Below, piece after piece: positions 1-8,597 of a stretch of 41,108 bases of DNA (its first letter is position 1; every line of letters starts with the position of its first letter). Origin of the DNA: a virus; IMG/VR virus record IMGVR_UViG_3300025141_000239, positions 1 through 41,108 of that record. One strand, given 5' to 3'. A program made the translations under genes and the position numbers. The notes beneath the pieces were generated by a model. The model was not told the origin of the DNA and did not search any database. It saw only the letters and a list, made by a program, of their open reading frames with translations.

Positions 1-982
1 TAATAGTAGCAGAGGGGTCTGCCCCAATCCAAATAGAATCACCAGTGGGTTTAATAATTAGATTTCCGCTTATATTTGTTTTAAAAGTATTATAATTAGA
101 ACCATCGTAAGCAAGTGTCAATTGTGGGTTACTAGCATCTAAAATTGTTGTTCTTGCGCTAGCTATTTGGGTGGTATTATTAATTCTTATATCACCACCA
201 GTAGCAATACGCAAACGTTCACTACCGCCGTTTGTTTTGAATCTTATATATTTACCAGTCTCCGTAGACATAGACATATTATCTCCACCCTCGGTTTGAA
301 TAAGACCAACACTAGTACCTGCATCCGTGAACAACATATATGGATTATTGGCTGAAGGGTCGTTGAGTGTTATTGTACGTCCCTTAAATGTTGAAGTACC
401 TGAAACTACGAGTGTCGATGAAGTAGATTCCCCAAGTACAACATTCCCTTTAACATCTAAAGTTGTATTAGGGCTATCCGTACCTATACCTACATTACCG
501 CCAGCAAGAATACGCATTCTCTCAGTACCACTAGTCGCAAATTTAAGAGGAACATCAAATGTTCCCCATATATAATTTTCAGCCGTATTATTATTATGAC
601 CTACTTGAAGTACTTGCTGAGTACTATTATTATATATGTGAAGTCCGTTTGCGGTAGAAGTTGCAGCTGTATTTTGTAATCTTAAAGCAGCACCGCCAAC
701 TGTACTAGTAGCTAATTGTAATTCATTATTAGAGGCATCTAAAACCATTGCACTACTACCAGATAATACACTAGTAGTTCTATAATAAGGGATTTGATAT
801 TGTGTAGAAGGACTAATTGTTCCTCCTCCACCGCCACCTGCTGCCGTAATTGTAACTGAACCCGTTCCCACAGTGGGTGAAAGGGTAATATTATCTCCAG
901 CAACTAATTTTGAAACACCTGCAGCCTGCTGTATAGTTTTTTTACCATACCCCATCATTCTTCCAGATCTAGTTATCGGCAT
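1..982 (-). CDS. Tail fibre or spike protein, C-terminus beyond the left edge
   Basis: An open frame runs leftward from an ATG at 982 off the edge (about 327 residues seen), preceded by an AGGAA-type ribosome site. The N-terminus is basic (MPITRSGRMMGYGKK), followed by a glycine run near residue 50 (AAGGGGGGT). After that comes low-complexity Ser/Thr/Asn-rich sequence with the phrases MRILAGGNVGIGT and NTTLDVKGN. The second pattern (GxxNVGIGTxxPxxxLxVxG) is established for phage tail fibres and other surface proteins, often ahead of an intramolecular chaperone domain. It lies downstream of the capsid gene, behind a hairpin. Receptor binding is inferred; any chaperone domain would lie outside the window. 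Confidence 0.75.
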   Translation of the reverse strand, partial: MPITRSGRMMGYGKKTIQQAAGVSKLVAGDNITLSPTVGTGSVTITAAGGGGGGTISPSTQYQIPYYRTTSVLSGSSAMVLDASNNELQLATSTVGGAALRLQNTAATSTANGLHIYNNSTQQVLQVGHNNNTAENYIWGTFDVPLKFATSGTERMRILAGGNVGIGTDSPNTTLDVKGNVVLGESTSSTLVVSGTSTFKGRTITLNDPSANNPYMLFTDAGTSVGLIQTEGGDNMSMSTETGKYIRFKTNGGSERLRIATGGDIRINNTTQIASARTTILDASNPQLTLAYDGSNYNTFKTNISGNLIIKPTGDSIWIGADPSATI

Positions 983-1020
983 AAAAATTCCTGTATAAAG
1001 CTTACGCTCATATACACACT

Positions 1021-1045
1021 AGGGGGTTTTTGGATAGAACCCCCT
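1021..1045 (-). terminator. Stem-loop between capsid and tail-fibre genes
   Basis: GGGGGTT (1022-1028) pairs with AACCCCC (1038-1044), with one extra A-T pair outside and a 9-base loop. It lies in the 84-base gap between the capsid stop codon and the tail-fibre start. There is no strong T-run after it on the minus strand, so it may attenuate transcription or protect the abundant capsid mRNA 3' end rather than terminate fully. Confidence 0.45.
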
Positions 1046-1066
1046 TAAACTATTCTAGATTTATAT

Positions 1067-2164
1067 CTATGCTATTGCTATGCAGATTACGCCAACTTCG
1101 GGACGGATAATCTTCAAGCCATATCTCATTGATAGATATGAACCAACAATACCAAATCCGGGATTAGCTTCCTCTACTGTTAGAGGTCGTCTTTCCAGAT
1201 AGGTCATCGGTTTTACACTTGTATCAAAAATTCCGAACCTACTTTCGGGTATCCAAGCATTTGTAAAGATTTTTAATCCAAACAAACTACCAACAAATCC
1301 AGTGCCCATTGTGGTCCTGAAAGGGTCAGTCTCTTCAATTACGTGTTGTCCACCAGTTACTGCGGAAACCGCTGCCGTAAAATCTGCCAAGTCTAGTAAA
1401 GACTTGTAGTGGGCAGGGGAAATCACAATGGTATCTGCGTTGTAGCCGTGTGCTCCAATCAATTCAATCGCATTCGTAATATCCGAAAGCGAAACAATTC
1501 CTGAAGTACTGGCTGCGGCCACATAGTGTGACGCTTCCAACGTAGAATCGTCTTGGTTTGCGTAAGCATAAAGACGTCCTGTACCAACACTACCACCACT
1601 TCCTATAAATCCACCATATTTATTAGCGGAAAAATCTGTGATAGTACCAGTTCCTGGTCCTTCACCGGTTGTTGCAGTAATACTTGTCGTACCACTGATA
1701 CCAGTTCCTAGTGTTGCATTCGTAAGACCAAACAACGCATTTACTACGTGGTTAGTCATATGTCTGTCTACACTTCTGCGTGCCTCATTGAGGGCTAACT
1801 CGACTTCATTGAATCGAGAATCTTCTATCATCCTACGTGTTACACCGACTGCAAGGCCCCATTCATTAACACTAACACGCTCTGAGCGCATCTTGGTGTG
1901 TTGATATTTCGGGGTGCTTCCTTCATCGATTTCTTCCATTGCCATACTTGGGAGAGCAAATGTAATATCTATATCTCCTCCAGTATCGGTTGTCATAGGT
2001 TCTGCGAACATCTGCAGCGCGGCCAAATTTGTCACTTTGTAATCAATAAGTGCGTCTTTATAGTCGACGAGTACACGTTCACCGGTACCACCGGTTGCGT
2101 TGTAACTACCTTCATTGACTGTGGTCAAAAGACCGGGCTGTTCTGTTACTCCTGTTATTGCCAT
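1067..2164 (-). CDS. Major capsid protein, HK97-fold type
   Basis: 365 residues, starting 6 bases after AGGAGA. Position directly after decoration and protease-scaffold genes, length and composition fit an HK97-like major capsid protein. Central features are a region about capsid subunit interactions (MTNHVVNALFG), a Gly/Thr-rich loop (residues about 150-190), a segment like the A-domain of phage capsids (TIVISPAHYKSLLDLADF) and a C-terminal SMRYGLKIIRPEVGV stretch. The N-terminus (MAITGVTEQPGLLTTV...VLVDYK) has a short partial copy elsewhere, encoded at 38481-38585. Assignment is from synteny and general similarity; a structure prediction would confirm the fold. Confidence 0.8.
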   Translation of the reverse strand: MAITGVTEQPGLLTTVNEGSYNATGGTGERVLVDYKDALIDYKVTNLAALQMFAEPMTTDTGGDIDITFALPSMAMEEIDEGSTPKYQHTKMRSERVSVNEWGLAVGVTRRMIEDSRFNEVELALNEARRSVDRHMTNHVVNALFGLTNATLGTGISGTTSITATTGEGPGTGTITDFSANKYGGFIGSGGSVGTGRLYAYANQDDSTLEASHYVAAASTSGIVSLSDITNAIELIGAHGYNADTIVISPAHYKSLLDLADFTAAVSAVTGGQHVIEETDPFRTTMGTGFVGSLFGLKIFTNAWIPESRFGIFDTSVKPMTYLERRPLTVEEANPGFGIVGSYLSMRYGLKIIRPEVGVICIAIA

Positions 2165-2174
2165 ATTTTATCTC

Positions 2175-2570
2175 CTAAAGTAAAAGTACCTTTGCTAATC
2201 TTGGATTACCAGTGCCAGCTTCTAAAGCTAATGCTGTTGGTCTACCGGCGCCACCGTCGTGTAGAACCCAAGGTTGGAAATCTCCTAATCCTGACATCTC
2301 AAGTTCTGCACCAGTCACTACTGTTCCACTAACGCTAGCGTTAAGTATCACACCACGACCGGAAATTACATTACACATACTGCCTGAAGTAGAAGCTGTT
2401 AAAGCTACACCGAGAGCCATAGTACCACTTGCTGCGGTTGCTACGGAATCGACTTCACCATCAGTTGTTGCCATAATAACTGGCTCTCCTGCTGCAATTG
2501 CTGAACCTGCTGTGAAAGGTAGGATACGGGCGGGTGCTCCGCCATCATTTACTAATATTTCTGTTGCCAT
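2175..2570 (-). CDS. Capsid decoration/stabilisation protein (DUF2190-like)
   Basis: 131 residues, rich in Ala, Gly, Ser and Thr, mostly beta. The pattern AxxLPFTAGSAIAAGEPV, then a small-residue stretch and MALGVALTASTSGSMCNVISG, resembles the DUF2190 / lambda gpD-like head decoration proteins that bind capsid three-fold or pseudo-three-fold positions. It sits between scaffold and capsid genes, the usual place for such a protein, and ends 10 bases before the capsid start. Family membership is judged from pattern only. Confidence 0.6.
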   Translation of the reverse strand: MATEILVNDGGAPARILPFTAGSAIAAGEPVIMATTDGEVDSVATAASGTMALGVALTASTSGSMCNVISGRGVILNASVSGTVVTGAELEMSGLGDFQPWVLHDGGAGRPTALALEAGTGNPRLAKVLLL

Positions 2571-2583
2571 ATTTAATCACCTT

Positions 2584-3861
2584 TTAAGCTTTTTTCCAAT
2601 TTTTGTTGAGGGTTATTTTCCCTCCGTTGTTGAGAGCGAATATTCGCTCTACTTCAGCCTCTGCGTTAACAGGGGCGTCACTGTCTTCGTGTGCTACACC
2701 TTTTCCAAATGACCGTTCTGTGTCTTCTGGTACAGGTATACTTCCGATTGCCTCACTAAATCCAACGAGTTTATTTTCTTCCCAAGCAGCGAGTTCCGTT
2801 AAACGGGCTTCGCGGCTATTTTCCTCAAGGGTTTTAAGAAGCAGTTCTTTATCGATAATCGTATTCACGACATCACTTTTGCGAGCTTCAGCATCGGCCT
2901 TTGCCCTCTCTACTTCAGCTTCTTCGAAGGTAGTAATGGTAGCTGTTGCGCTATCATACTGCTTCTGTAACTCTGTGTGAGCAGTCTGAAGTTCTTCTAA
3001 CTGTCCTCTTAAGGAAGCAAACTCTCGTTCCGTTATTACTTCGGCTTCGGTTTTTGAGTCGTTTTCTGCCATATTTTCATCCTCTTTATGTTGTATCGTT
3101 TCATTACTTTCAGATTCACACGAACCTCCGCGTGAACAAGAATCGCAACACGATTCCTTTTTCACATCTTTCTCGTGTGTATCACATTTCATATCAATTG
3201 TACATTCGTCGCACACCGCTTTAGCCAGTTTGTTATCAATAAATGATACTTCAACTGGGCGGATATTAGTAGCATAGGTGTCACCCATTACATCAATATC
3301 TTTGGAAAACCAATCGATACTAACATTCGTAACATCCCCATCCTTCATTTTTTGCATTGTTTCATAAGCTTTTCCATTATTAGAAAGTTGAGCCAACATT
3401 TTGATGGCAATCTTTCCATTATCCATTTCTTTTATCTCGGGGTTTATTGCTTTCCCGATTAAATCATCAGGTGTTCGCTGGTGATTTACATATATAGGTA
3501 GCTCGTTAAAAGCCTCTACAGTATCTTTAAGTATGTTAGATTCTATATAAACCTTTTGCTCTTCGTCGTTTTCAGTGTATTTATGTAATCCTGAAGTAAT
3601 AGCAAGTACAGGGAACTCCCAAATCTCAGAATCCTTATCAAAATTTTCTGGAAAAGCATCGTCTATTATATCTAATTCAAAGTCAAGTGCAAAACTTCTG
3701 CGTACGTCTTCTTCAGTATATTGACTGAATTGACGAGGTGTATCATCATCATCTGCAAAACGCATTTGGCATATATTCTGGCTCATTACTTCATAATTAT
3801 CGAAACCTCGTTTCTTTAAACGTGGTCCTACATCAGTTAGACATTTTTCGTAGTTACTCAT
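2584..3861 (-). CDS. Prohead protease fused to scaffold domain
   Basis: 425 residues from the ATG at 3861, which follows GGAGGCGC and overlaps the portal gene by 8 bases; a longer upstream frame lacks a better ribosome site. The N-terminal half (about residues 60-220) is protease-like: NHQRTPDDLIGKA offers a candidate catalytic His and NVSIDWF a candidate Ser, as in S78/U35-type prohead proteases. Then comes an unusual cysteine-rich linker with CDEC, CCDSC and GGSC. The C-terminal 160 residues are acidic and coiled coil, ending in basic NKNWKKA, typical of a scaffold that binds capsid protein. An internal start (3072) could make scaffold alone. Confidence 0.7.
   Translation of the reverse strand: MSNYEKCLTDVGPRLKKRGFDNYEVMSQNICQMRFADDDDTPRQFSQYTEEDVRRSFALDFELDIIDDAFPENFDKDSEIWEFPVLAITSGLHKYTENDEEQKVYIESNILKDTVEAFNELPIYVNHQRTPDDLIGKAINPEIKEMDNGKIAIKMLAQLSNNGKAYETMQKMKDGDVTNVSIDWFSKDIDVMGDTYATNIRPVEVSFIDNKLAKAVCDECTIDMKCDTHEKDVKKESCCDSCSRGGSCESESNETIQHKEDENMAENDSKTEAEVITEREFASLRGQLEELQTAHTELQKQYDSATATITTFEEAEVERAKADAEARKSDVVNTIIDKELLLKTLEENSREARLTELAAWEENKLVGFSEAIGSIPVPEDTERSFGKGVAHEDSDAPVNAEAEVERIFALNNGGKITLNKNWKKA
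3072..3085 (-). promoter_or_regulatory. Internal ribosome site and start for scaffold-only product
   Basis: Within the protease-scaffold gene, AGAGGA (3080-3085 on the minus strand) lies 7 bases before an in-frame ATG (3070-3072) that begins MAENDSKTE. The product (2584-3072, 162 residues) would be exactly the acidic coiled-coil scaffold without the protease. Nested protease/scaffold genes are known from lambda C/Nu3 and related phages. That this site is used is inference. Confidence 0.5.
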
Positions 3862-5164
3862 TTTTGCGCCTCCCTGTGGCGTTGGCGCCGGGTTCATAAG
3901 CACGGCGTGCTGTCTTTCGGACATCGCCTTTCTTTGTTGTGTCTCCCCTATTTTCGGTGCGCCTTGTTTCTTCTTTCTTATCCTCATCTCTGCCGCCCGA
4001 TACATTTACTTCTTTTTCGGTAGCTTGCATTTCTACAACTCCCTGTGGGTCGAGCCCACGCTCTTCCCTTACTTCTTCAGGTGCTAATACACCTTCAGCC
4101 AAGTAAATCATATCAGTTTTCGCTTTAGTAAAGGCATCTTCCACATTCATTTGACGGAATGCGAAGCGAACATCTTCACCTAATTGTGGCATTAATTGCG
4201 AATTTAAAGAAGCTTCAACAGCCTTCTGTAAATATTTTACAAAAGGTTCAAAAATTGGTCTAGCCTCAGAAGGATTAGACCACATAGTAACTGGTACTTT
4301 AAGAGCCATATGGATTTTCATAGAAATATCATCAATATATTTACCATATTCGAAAGCACGTCTTGTTCCTGTCATTTCATTAATTTGGATATCATTACCG
4401 TGAATTATATCTTCACCCGGTTCTAATCCATTAAAAGCGTTAACTATTTCATTTATTTTATCTGGACCGTAAGGCATATCTGGTAATCCACAACTTACAT
4501 CATAACGACTGTTAGCATATTTATTAAGTGCGGCACCTACATCACGTTCTGCATAATCTTTTAAATCAACCAGATATTGAACTGTATGGATATCTGATAA
4601 ACCATACGCATAATCATCAAAAGGGTTATTCTTTAATTCTATAATTTCATCTTCTTCAAACCTAACATTCTCTGAATCATTCCCAATATCTTGGTAGTAA
4701 TACATAATTTGACCATTCTCATCTCTCTGAACATACATATTCTGCGAAGAGCGCAAAACTAAATTATCATCAGTCCATTCCATATATCCCGTTCCGAATA
4801 TACGAGCATTGCGTAACCAACTATAAATTGTAAGTTCTAAATTAATCTCTTTAAAAAGTTTAGTAATGCGTTCTCTTTCTTCCTCGTTATCAGTAACGAT
4901 GTCATATCCATCTTTTACTGCATAAATACAAGGTAAGTCGATAAGAGTTCGTATTAAAGGGTCTGATAAATAAATATTCATATATCTACGGTTATCCCCA
5001 ATCTGAGGTTCGAAGTCTCTGCCGAATCTACTACCTTTATGTAACTTTATTCTTCTTATTATACCTTCTCCAAAACTACGAGGGTCGTCCTTCTTGTAAG
5101 GAGGATTACTCCCTGTTTGGGCAAATTCTCGCCTTTTGAAAGGCCAATAATCTTTTAACGCCAT
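3854..5164 (-). CDS. Portal protein
   Basis: 436 residues between terminase and protease genes, the normal place of a portal. Visible features: basic N-terminus, a long central part with NARIFGTGYMEW and a beta region (DDNLVLRSSQNMYVQRD), then GLSDIHTVQYLVDLKDYAERDVGAALNKY, a portal-core-like segment, and MALKVPVTMW before the C-terminal helices. The last 50 residues are charged and probably disordered. This resembles SPP1 gp6 / DUF935-type portals, which form the dodecameric DNA channel at one capsid vertex. It overlaps the protease gene by 8 bases. Confidence 0.75.
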   Translation of the reverse strand: MALKDYWPFKRREFAQTGSNPPYKKDDPRSFGEGIIRRIKLHKGSRFGRDFEPQIGDNRRYMNIYLSDPLIRTLIDLPCIYAVKDGYDIVTDNEEERERITKLFKEINLELTIYSWLRNARIFGTGYMEWTDDNLVLRSSQNMYVQRDENGQIMYYYQDIGNDSENVRFEEDEIIELKNNPFDDYAYGLSDIHTVQYLVDLKDYAERDVGAALNKYANSRYDVSCGLPDMPYGPDKINEIVNAFNGLEPGEDIIHGNDIQINEMTGTRRAFEYGKYIDDISMKIHMALKVPVTMWSNPSEARPIFEPFVKYLQKAVEASLNSQLMPQLGEDVRFAFRQMNVEDAFTKAKTDMIYLAEGVLAPEEVREERGLDPQGVVEMQATEKEVNVSGGRDEDKKEETRRTENRGDTTKKGDVRKTARRAYEPGANATGRRKNE

Positions 5165-5209
5165 TACTACCTATATTTAAACTCGACAAATTAATATTTA
5201 AAGATTACG

Positions 5210-6892
5210 CTATATACCTCTTGGTGAATTTTTTGCATTTTTCATTGATTTTGCTCCCATTCGTGTAGTCGCAAAACTATGTGCTGGGGTTCCAAAACGT
5301 CGTGGACTTCCCTTACTTAAAGTGACGGATGTGAAAGAAGAATCTCCGGGTAGCATAGATAAAGAAGCGTGAATACCCATAGCAGAACTATCGCAATAAT
5401 CATCGTGCTTTCCGTTCGGTGCTGCAATCTTTTCTGTCTTATTTGCTGCATCCATTACATACTCTATTTCAATATGTTCTCTATACCACTTCCACACTAA
5501 TTTCGCTTGTTCTGGTGGTAGAGCGTCTGGGTTAGGAACTCTCACCGCTCCCTTTTGTATGAAGGATACCATATCCCTATATATTAATGTTTTACTACCT
5601 TTCGCCCCTCCTGTAAAAATAAAAGGTAAAAAATGGATAGAAAGAGGAATACACTCCGCTCTTATCTCTGATTCAAATGCACCACCAATTCCGGTAGCAT
5701 CTAAAATAACTCGAACTGCGTTAAAAGTTTGTGCTACTTCCATAATGCGTCGACGTTGGTATGGAATATCGTGACCACCAGATTTAGGACCAATTTCTTC
5801 TAGATATATAAGTCGTGTAATATTTCCAGTATCAGATTTCTCAGTACGCCACACACTAATAACTGTACTATTAACAGATTTACCAATATCAACAGCAACA
5901 CAATTATTAGAACCCGGTTCCTCTCCATCTGCAATAGCTTCCAGAGTTGTAAGTTCGTAATCATCAAAACATCCTCGAATTTGCTCAGTAGTAAAAACAT
6001 TAGAAACACTCTCTACAAATTCGCATTCATATTCTGTTTTCCAATATAATGAGTCTTGCCCCCACTCTAACATTTTAGTAAGCATTTCTTCCTCATTATA
6101 TGGTGGACTATATGCTTTTCCTTTCATCACTGCATCTTTCCAAGTATAATGTAAGCGGGTAAAACTTTCAGCATAATTTTCATCATATAAATAACGATGC
6201 ATATGATTCTCCTTTGTTTTAGGGGTTCCTAGATTTATAAAAGGAGCTTTATTTGCTATAATAGAAGGTTCTACATTATCCACAAATAGAGAATCTCCTA
6301 TAAGTGGACTCTCATCTACAATTAAAAAGGTCGGATGCTGTCCACGTATTGCCTGTCCTTGATTAGTGGGTGCAATCGGGGAGCGCCTAAGCATAGTACC
6401 GCCCTTTAATTTAATGTGCGGTTTATTATGCAACTTATAGTTATCTACTAAAGAACTAAGAAAGGCATTATCTTGGAAATGCCTTAATACGTAATTAAAG
6501 ATAAGAGCTGCTTGGTCTTCTGTGGGTGCAATAACAAAAACCATATCACGGAATCTTTTAAAAAACATATAAATTGTAGCAGATACCGAAAGAGCCCACG
6601 ATTTTCCACTACCTCTTGGTGCTAAGATAGCCATCTTCCGTTGTTTTTTCGGATTTCCTTCTGGATAAGTTAAAGATTTAGTAATAATTTCTAACTGAAG
6701 AGGCCGAAGGCGAAGCGGTCTTTTATGATTATCAACTAGATAAGTTTCACAGAATGCTTCAACAAGTTTTTCCATCTTATTTTCGTCGCATCTTACCTTA
6801 TCAAAGAATTTTTCTAGTTGCCTAGAATCGAAAGCGTTACGCCCCGTCAGTACTGTTTTCAGATTCTTCGTCTCGTTCTTCACTTGATTCAT
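5210..6892 (-). CDS. terL: Terminase large subunit (DNA-packaging ATPase and nuclease)
   Basis: 560 residues with both canonical domains. ATPase: Walker A APRGSGKS (91-98) and Walker B FLIVDES (190-195), with NLGTPKTKEN as the coupling motif. RNase H-like nuclease: CVAVDIGKSVNSTVISVW, VILDATGIGG and KHDDYCDSSAM supply the acidic metal ligands. It pumps viral DNA into the prohead and cuts it. The start overlaps the upstream gene by 56 bases; a later in-frame Met (residue 40) is possible but would remove conserved-looking sequence. Confidence 0.93.
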   Translation of the reverse strand: MNQVKNETKNLKTVLTGRNAFDSRQLEKFFDKVRCDENKMEKLVEAFCETYLVDNHKRPLRLRPLQLEIITKSLTYPEGNPKKQRKMAILAPRGSGKSWALSVSATIYMFFKRFRDMVFVIAPTEDQAALIFNYVLRHFQDNAFLSSLVDNYKLHNKPHIKLKGGTMLRRSPIAPTNQGQAIRGQHPTFLIVDESPLIGDSLFVDNVEPSIIANKAPFINLGTPKTKENHMHRYLYDENYAESFTRLHYTWKDAVMKGKAYSPPYNEEEMLTKMLEWGQDSLYWKTEYECEFVESVSNVFTTEQIRGCFDDYELTTLEAIADGEEPGSNNCVAVDIGKSVNSTVISVWRTEKSDTGNITRLIYLEEIGPKSGGHDIPYQRRRIMEVAQTFNAVRVILDATGIGGAFESEIRAECIPLSIHFLPFIFTGGAKGSKTLIYRDMVSFIQKGAVRVPNPDALPPEQAKLVWKWYREHIEIEYVMDAANKTEKIAAPNGKHDDYCDSSAMGIHASLSMLPGDSSFTSVTLSKGSPRRFGTPAHSFATTRMGAKSMKNAKNSPRGI

Positions 6893-7187
6893 CTAAACCT
6901 CCTAAGAAATCCATAAAATTTTCTGTCTTTTTCTCGACTAGAGTAGGAACTTCAATCTTAAGTGCGCGGAATTCAGTATGTATATCTTTAACAATCTGAT
7001 TGCGCTGTTTTAGTAAATTATTCCGTAATTCCATATTACGAATGTGGGTTGTTATTTCTTCCCATAAAATATCTTCAAGTGCAAGATTACGAGCAAGTAA
7101 CATCACTAATTCACGATGACGTTCATACTCTCCTTCCCCCACTCGCTCTCGGAGTCGGGTCTCATAATCTTCAACTCTTTCTTTCAT
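6837..7187 (-). CDS. Probable terminase small subunit
   Basis: 116 residues, predicted mostly helical and coiled coil, with Arg/Glu-rich heptads (residues 1-80) and a very acidic C-terminus (DESSEERDEESENS). It lies directly upstream of terL and overlaps it by 56 bases. Terminase small subunits occupy this position and have a helical oligomerisation core, but no clear helix-turn-helix is visible, so the call rests on synteny. The 4-base overlap with the preceding gene suggests coupled translation. Confidence 0.45.
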   Translation of the reverse strand: MKERVEDYETRLRERVGEGEYERHRELVMLLARNLALEDILWEEITTHIRNMELRNNLLKQRNQIVKDIHTEFRALKIEVPTLVEKKTENFMDFLGGLDESSEERDEESENSTDGA

Positions 7188-7483
7188 TTCTTCTTTCTGG
7201 AAGTCTTTGTCTTTCTGGCAGAAGGTCTAAGCTGTGGATATTTTTTATACACTGCCGCCCTAATACCAGCAGGTCTTGGCGCATTATGCGCTAACTTCAA
7301 AGCTGATTTAGCACGCGTTAAGGTATTAATTGGAAAACTACCAGCAGGAGCTCCTCCTGATGGACCAGCAAAGGCTTTCACTCCTTTGTATTTGCCTACA
7401 TTAGAACCACCCTTTCTCTTTCGAGCTGCTGCTTGTTTTTTCTTAGCTGCAGATTTCTTGGCTGGTTTCTTCTTATAGACCAT
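7184..7483 (-). CDS. Small basic protein with Lys-rich ends
   Basis: 99 residues, very basic, with histone-tail-like Lys/Ala ends (KKPAKKSAAKKKQ and RKTKTSRKKK). The core FPINTLTRAKSALKLAHNA resembles the short helical domain found in many phage head-region proteins with a 'FPI...A.sAl' pattern. It could bind packaged DNA or the capsid interior. Function unknown; located between the terminase pair and small virion genes. Confidence 0.6.
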   Translation of the reverse strand: MVYKKKPAKKSAAKKKQAAARKRKGGSNVGKYKGVKAFAGPSGGAPAGSFPINTLTRAKSALKLAHNAPRPAGIRAAVYKKYPQLRPSARKTKTSRKKK

Positions 7484-7488
7484 ATTAC

Positions 7489-7770
7489 CTAACTTCCATC
7501 GCTTGTGGAACTTTCACCGAGTGTCTGTATGTTAGAACTCTTGTAATTACTTTTATCATCAGCAAAATCAACATTAAGAGTGTCAGGGGTTGATGTTCCA
7601 TCGATATAACGCATTTCTTTAGGATTTTTTATATCCTTATAGGATGTGATAGGTTTTTTATAATTCATCTCATCTATTTCTGCCTTATCTGGTTTTGGAA
7701 AATTTAATTTCATATCAGGGTTATTTCCGTGAAAATGTTCTCCCTTCAATAAATCTTCTTTTTTAGCCAT
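7489..7770 (-). CDS. Hypothetical structural-region protein
   Basis: 93 residues, hydrophilic, acidic C-terminal half, no Cys, no membrane segment, rich in Asn, Asp and Lys. Probably partly disordered. Starts after AAGGAGAAATA-type spacing shared with its neighbours (GGAGAAATA before ATG). I do not recognise it. Position suggests a virion or assembly role. Confidence 0.6.
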   Translation of the reverse strand: MAKKEDLLKGEHFHGNNPDMKLNFPKPDKAEIDEMNYKKPITSYKDIKNPKEMRYIDGTSTPDTLNVDFADDKSNYKSSNIQTLGESSTSDGS

Positions 7771-7772
7771 AT

Positions 7773-7946
7773 TTATTTCTCCTTATTTATCCAATTCAAT
7801 ATATCAGTGAAACTATTGTCGTTTTCACCTTGAAAATCTTGTAGCATTTGACTTAAGTTATCTACAGATTTTTGTAATACTTCCATCTGGTGCTTTAATA
7901 TAGAGTCTACTTTTTTAGATATTAAAGTGTCGTTATCTTCTGACAT
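7773..7946 (-). CDS. Short coiled-coil protein
   Basis: 57 residues beginning MSEDNDTLISKKVDSIL, with heptad-like helix through LQKSVDNLSQMLQDF. Preceded by AAGGAGAAATA and ATG, and ends 2 bases before the next gene's ribosome site. Unknown role; small coiled coils in this position may be head-tail connectors or lysis regulators, which is speculation. Confidence 0.6.
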   Translation of the reverse strand: MSEDNDTLISKKVDSILKHQMEVLQKSVDNLSQMLQDFQGENDNSFTDILNWINKEK

Positions 7947-7948
7947 AT

Positions 7949-8092
7949 TTATTTCTCCTTACAATCTTCATTGCAACATTTTTGCTCCTTAAAGCAGCAA
8001 TCATCTTTATCTATACAAGCTACAAGAACTTCCAATAATTCGTGGATTCCTTCCAATTGCACTAATACTTTTTCATCTTCATATTCGTTCAT
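7949..8092 (-). CDS. Small acidic Cys-rich protein
   Basis: 47 residues, N-terminal helix (MNEYEDEKVLVQLEGIHELLEVL) and a C-terminal DDCCFKEQKCCNEDCKEK. Five cysteines in 12 residues suggest metal binding or disulphides. Its ATG overlaps the stop codon of the preceding gene by 4 bases, implying translational coupling. Not recognised. Confidence 0.55.
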   Translation of the reverse strand: MNEYEDEKVLVQLEGIHELLEVLVACIDKDDCCFKEQKCCNEDCKEK

Positions 8093-8430
8093 TCTTTCTC
8101 CTCCAATCTTTTAAGTAAAGTCGCTTTCTTTCCTTTAGTAGAGAGTCCACGTTTCTTTAAAGCTTTCTTTAATTCCGACATCGTACAATCTTCCCAATTT
8201 TCTTCTTTAGTCTCTATCGTTTCTGATACTAATTCAGATTCAGGGATATCTTCTAGAATTTCTTCTATTACTTCTGGCACTGGTGCGCTTCCGTATTTAC
8301 TCAAATCAAAATCAACACTGATTTCTTTTACGCATCTTGGGCATTGCCCTTGTTTGAAGCGCATTAAGTTATCACGAATACCGCTATCATCGAAAATAGC
8401 ACCACAACTGGAATACGGACATTGGAACAT
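8089..8430 (-). CDS. Zinc-finger plus SAP-domain protein
   Basis: 113 residues. The N-terminus has two cysteine pairs (C4...C9 and CPRC near 31-34) that could hold zinc. The C-terminal 35 residues (MSELKKALKKRGLSTKGKK...LLKRL) match the SAP helix-extension-helix motif, a DNA-binding element found in many eukaryotic, archaeal and phage proteins. An acidic Glu-rich linker joins them. It may anchor DNA to assembly components. Separated from upstream genes by only a short gap. Confidence 0.65.
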   Translation of the reverse strand: MFQCPYSSCGAIFDDSGIRDNLMRFKQGQCPRCVKEISVDFDLSKYGSAPVPEVIEEILEDIPESELVSETIETKEENWEDCTMSELKKALKKRGLSTKGKKATLLKRLEEKE

Positions 8431-8468
8431 ATATTAAATATTTGCTTTAAGTATATATAAAAGCATCG

Positions 8469-8597
8469 TTACTCTTTTTTTTCGCTCTTTTCGTAGTTTT
8501 GGTAAGTGGATTCTAATATCATTGCTTTTAAGTCATCTATCTCTGATAAGATGGTGTCGAGTTTATTTGTTAAATGAAGCATATCAGATGCTTTCAT
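8469..8597 (-). CDS. Small helical protein
   Basis: 42 residues (MKASDMLHLTNKLDTIL...), a single amphipathic helix with a charged KSEKKE end. Its start overlaps the upstream membrane-protein stop by 4 bases (ATGA). Could be a lysis-associated partner of the membrane protein; no recognised family. Confidence 0.5.
   Translation of the reverse strand: MKASDMLHLTNKLDTILSEIDDLKAMILESTYQNYEKSEKKE

Noticed and set aside
1638-2712. Plus-strand open frames over capsid and decoration genes
   Set aside because: They mirror the minus-strand genes, lack ribosome sites and have antisense-type composition.
5559-6009. Other open frames within terL
   Set aside because: Out-of-frame readings of a well-supported terminase gene.
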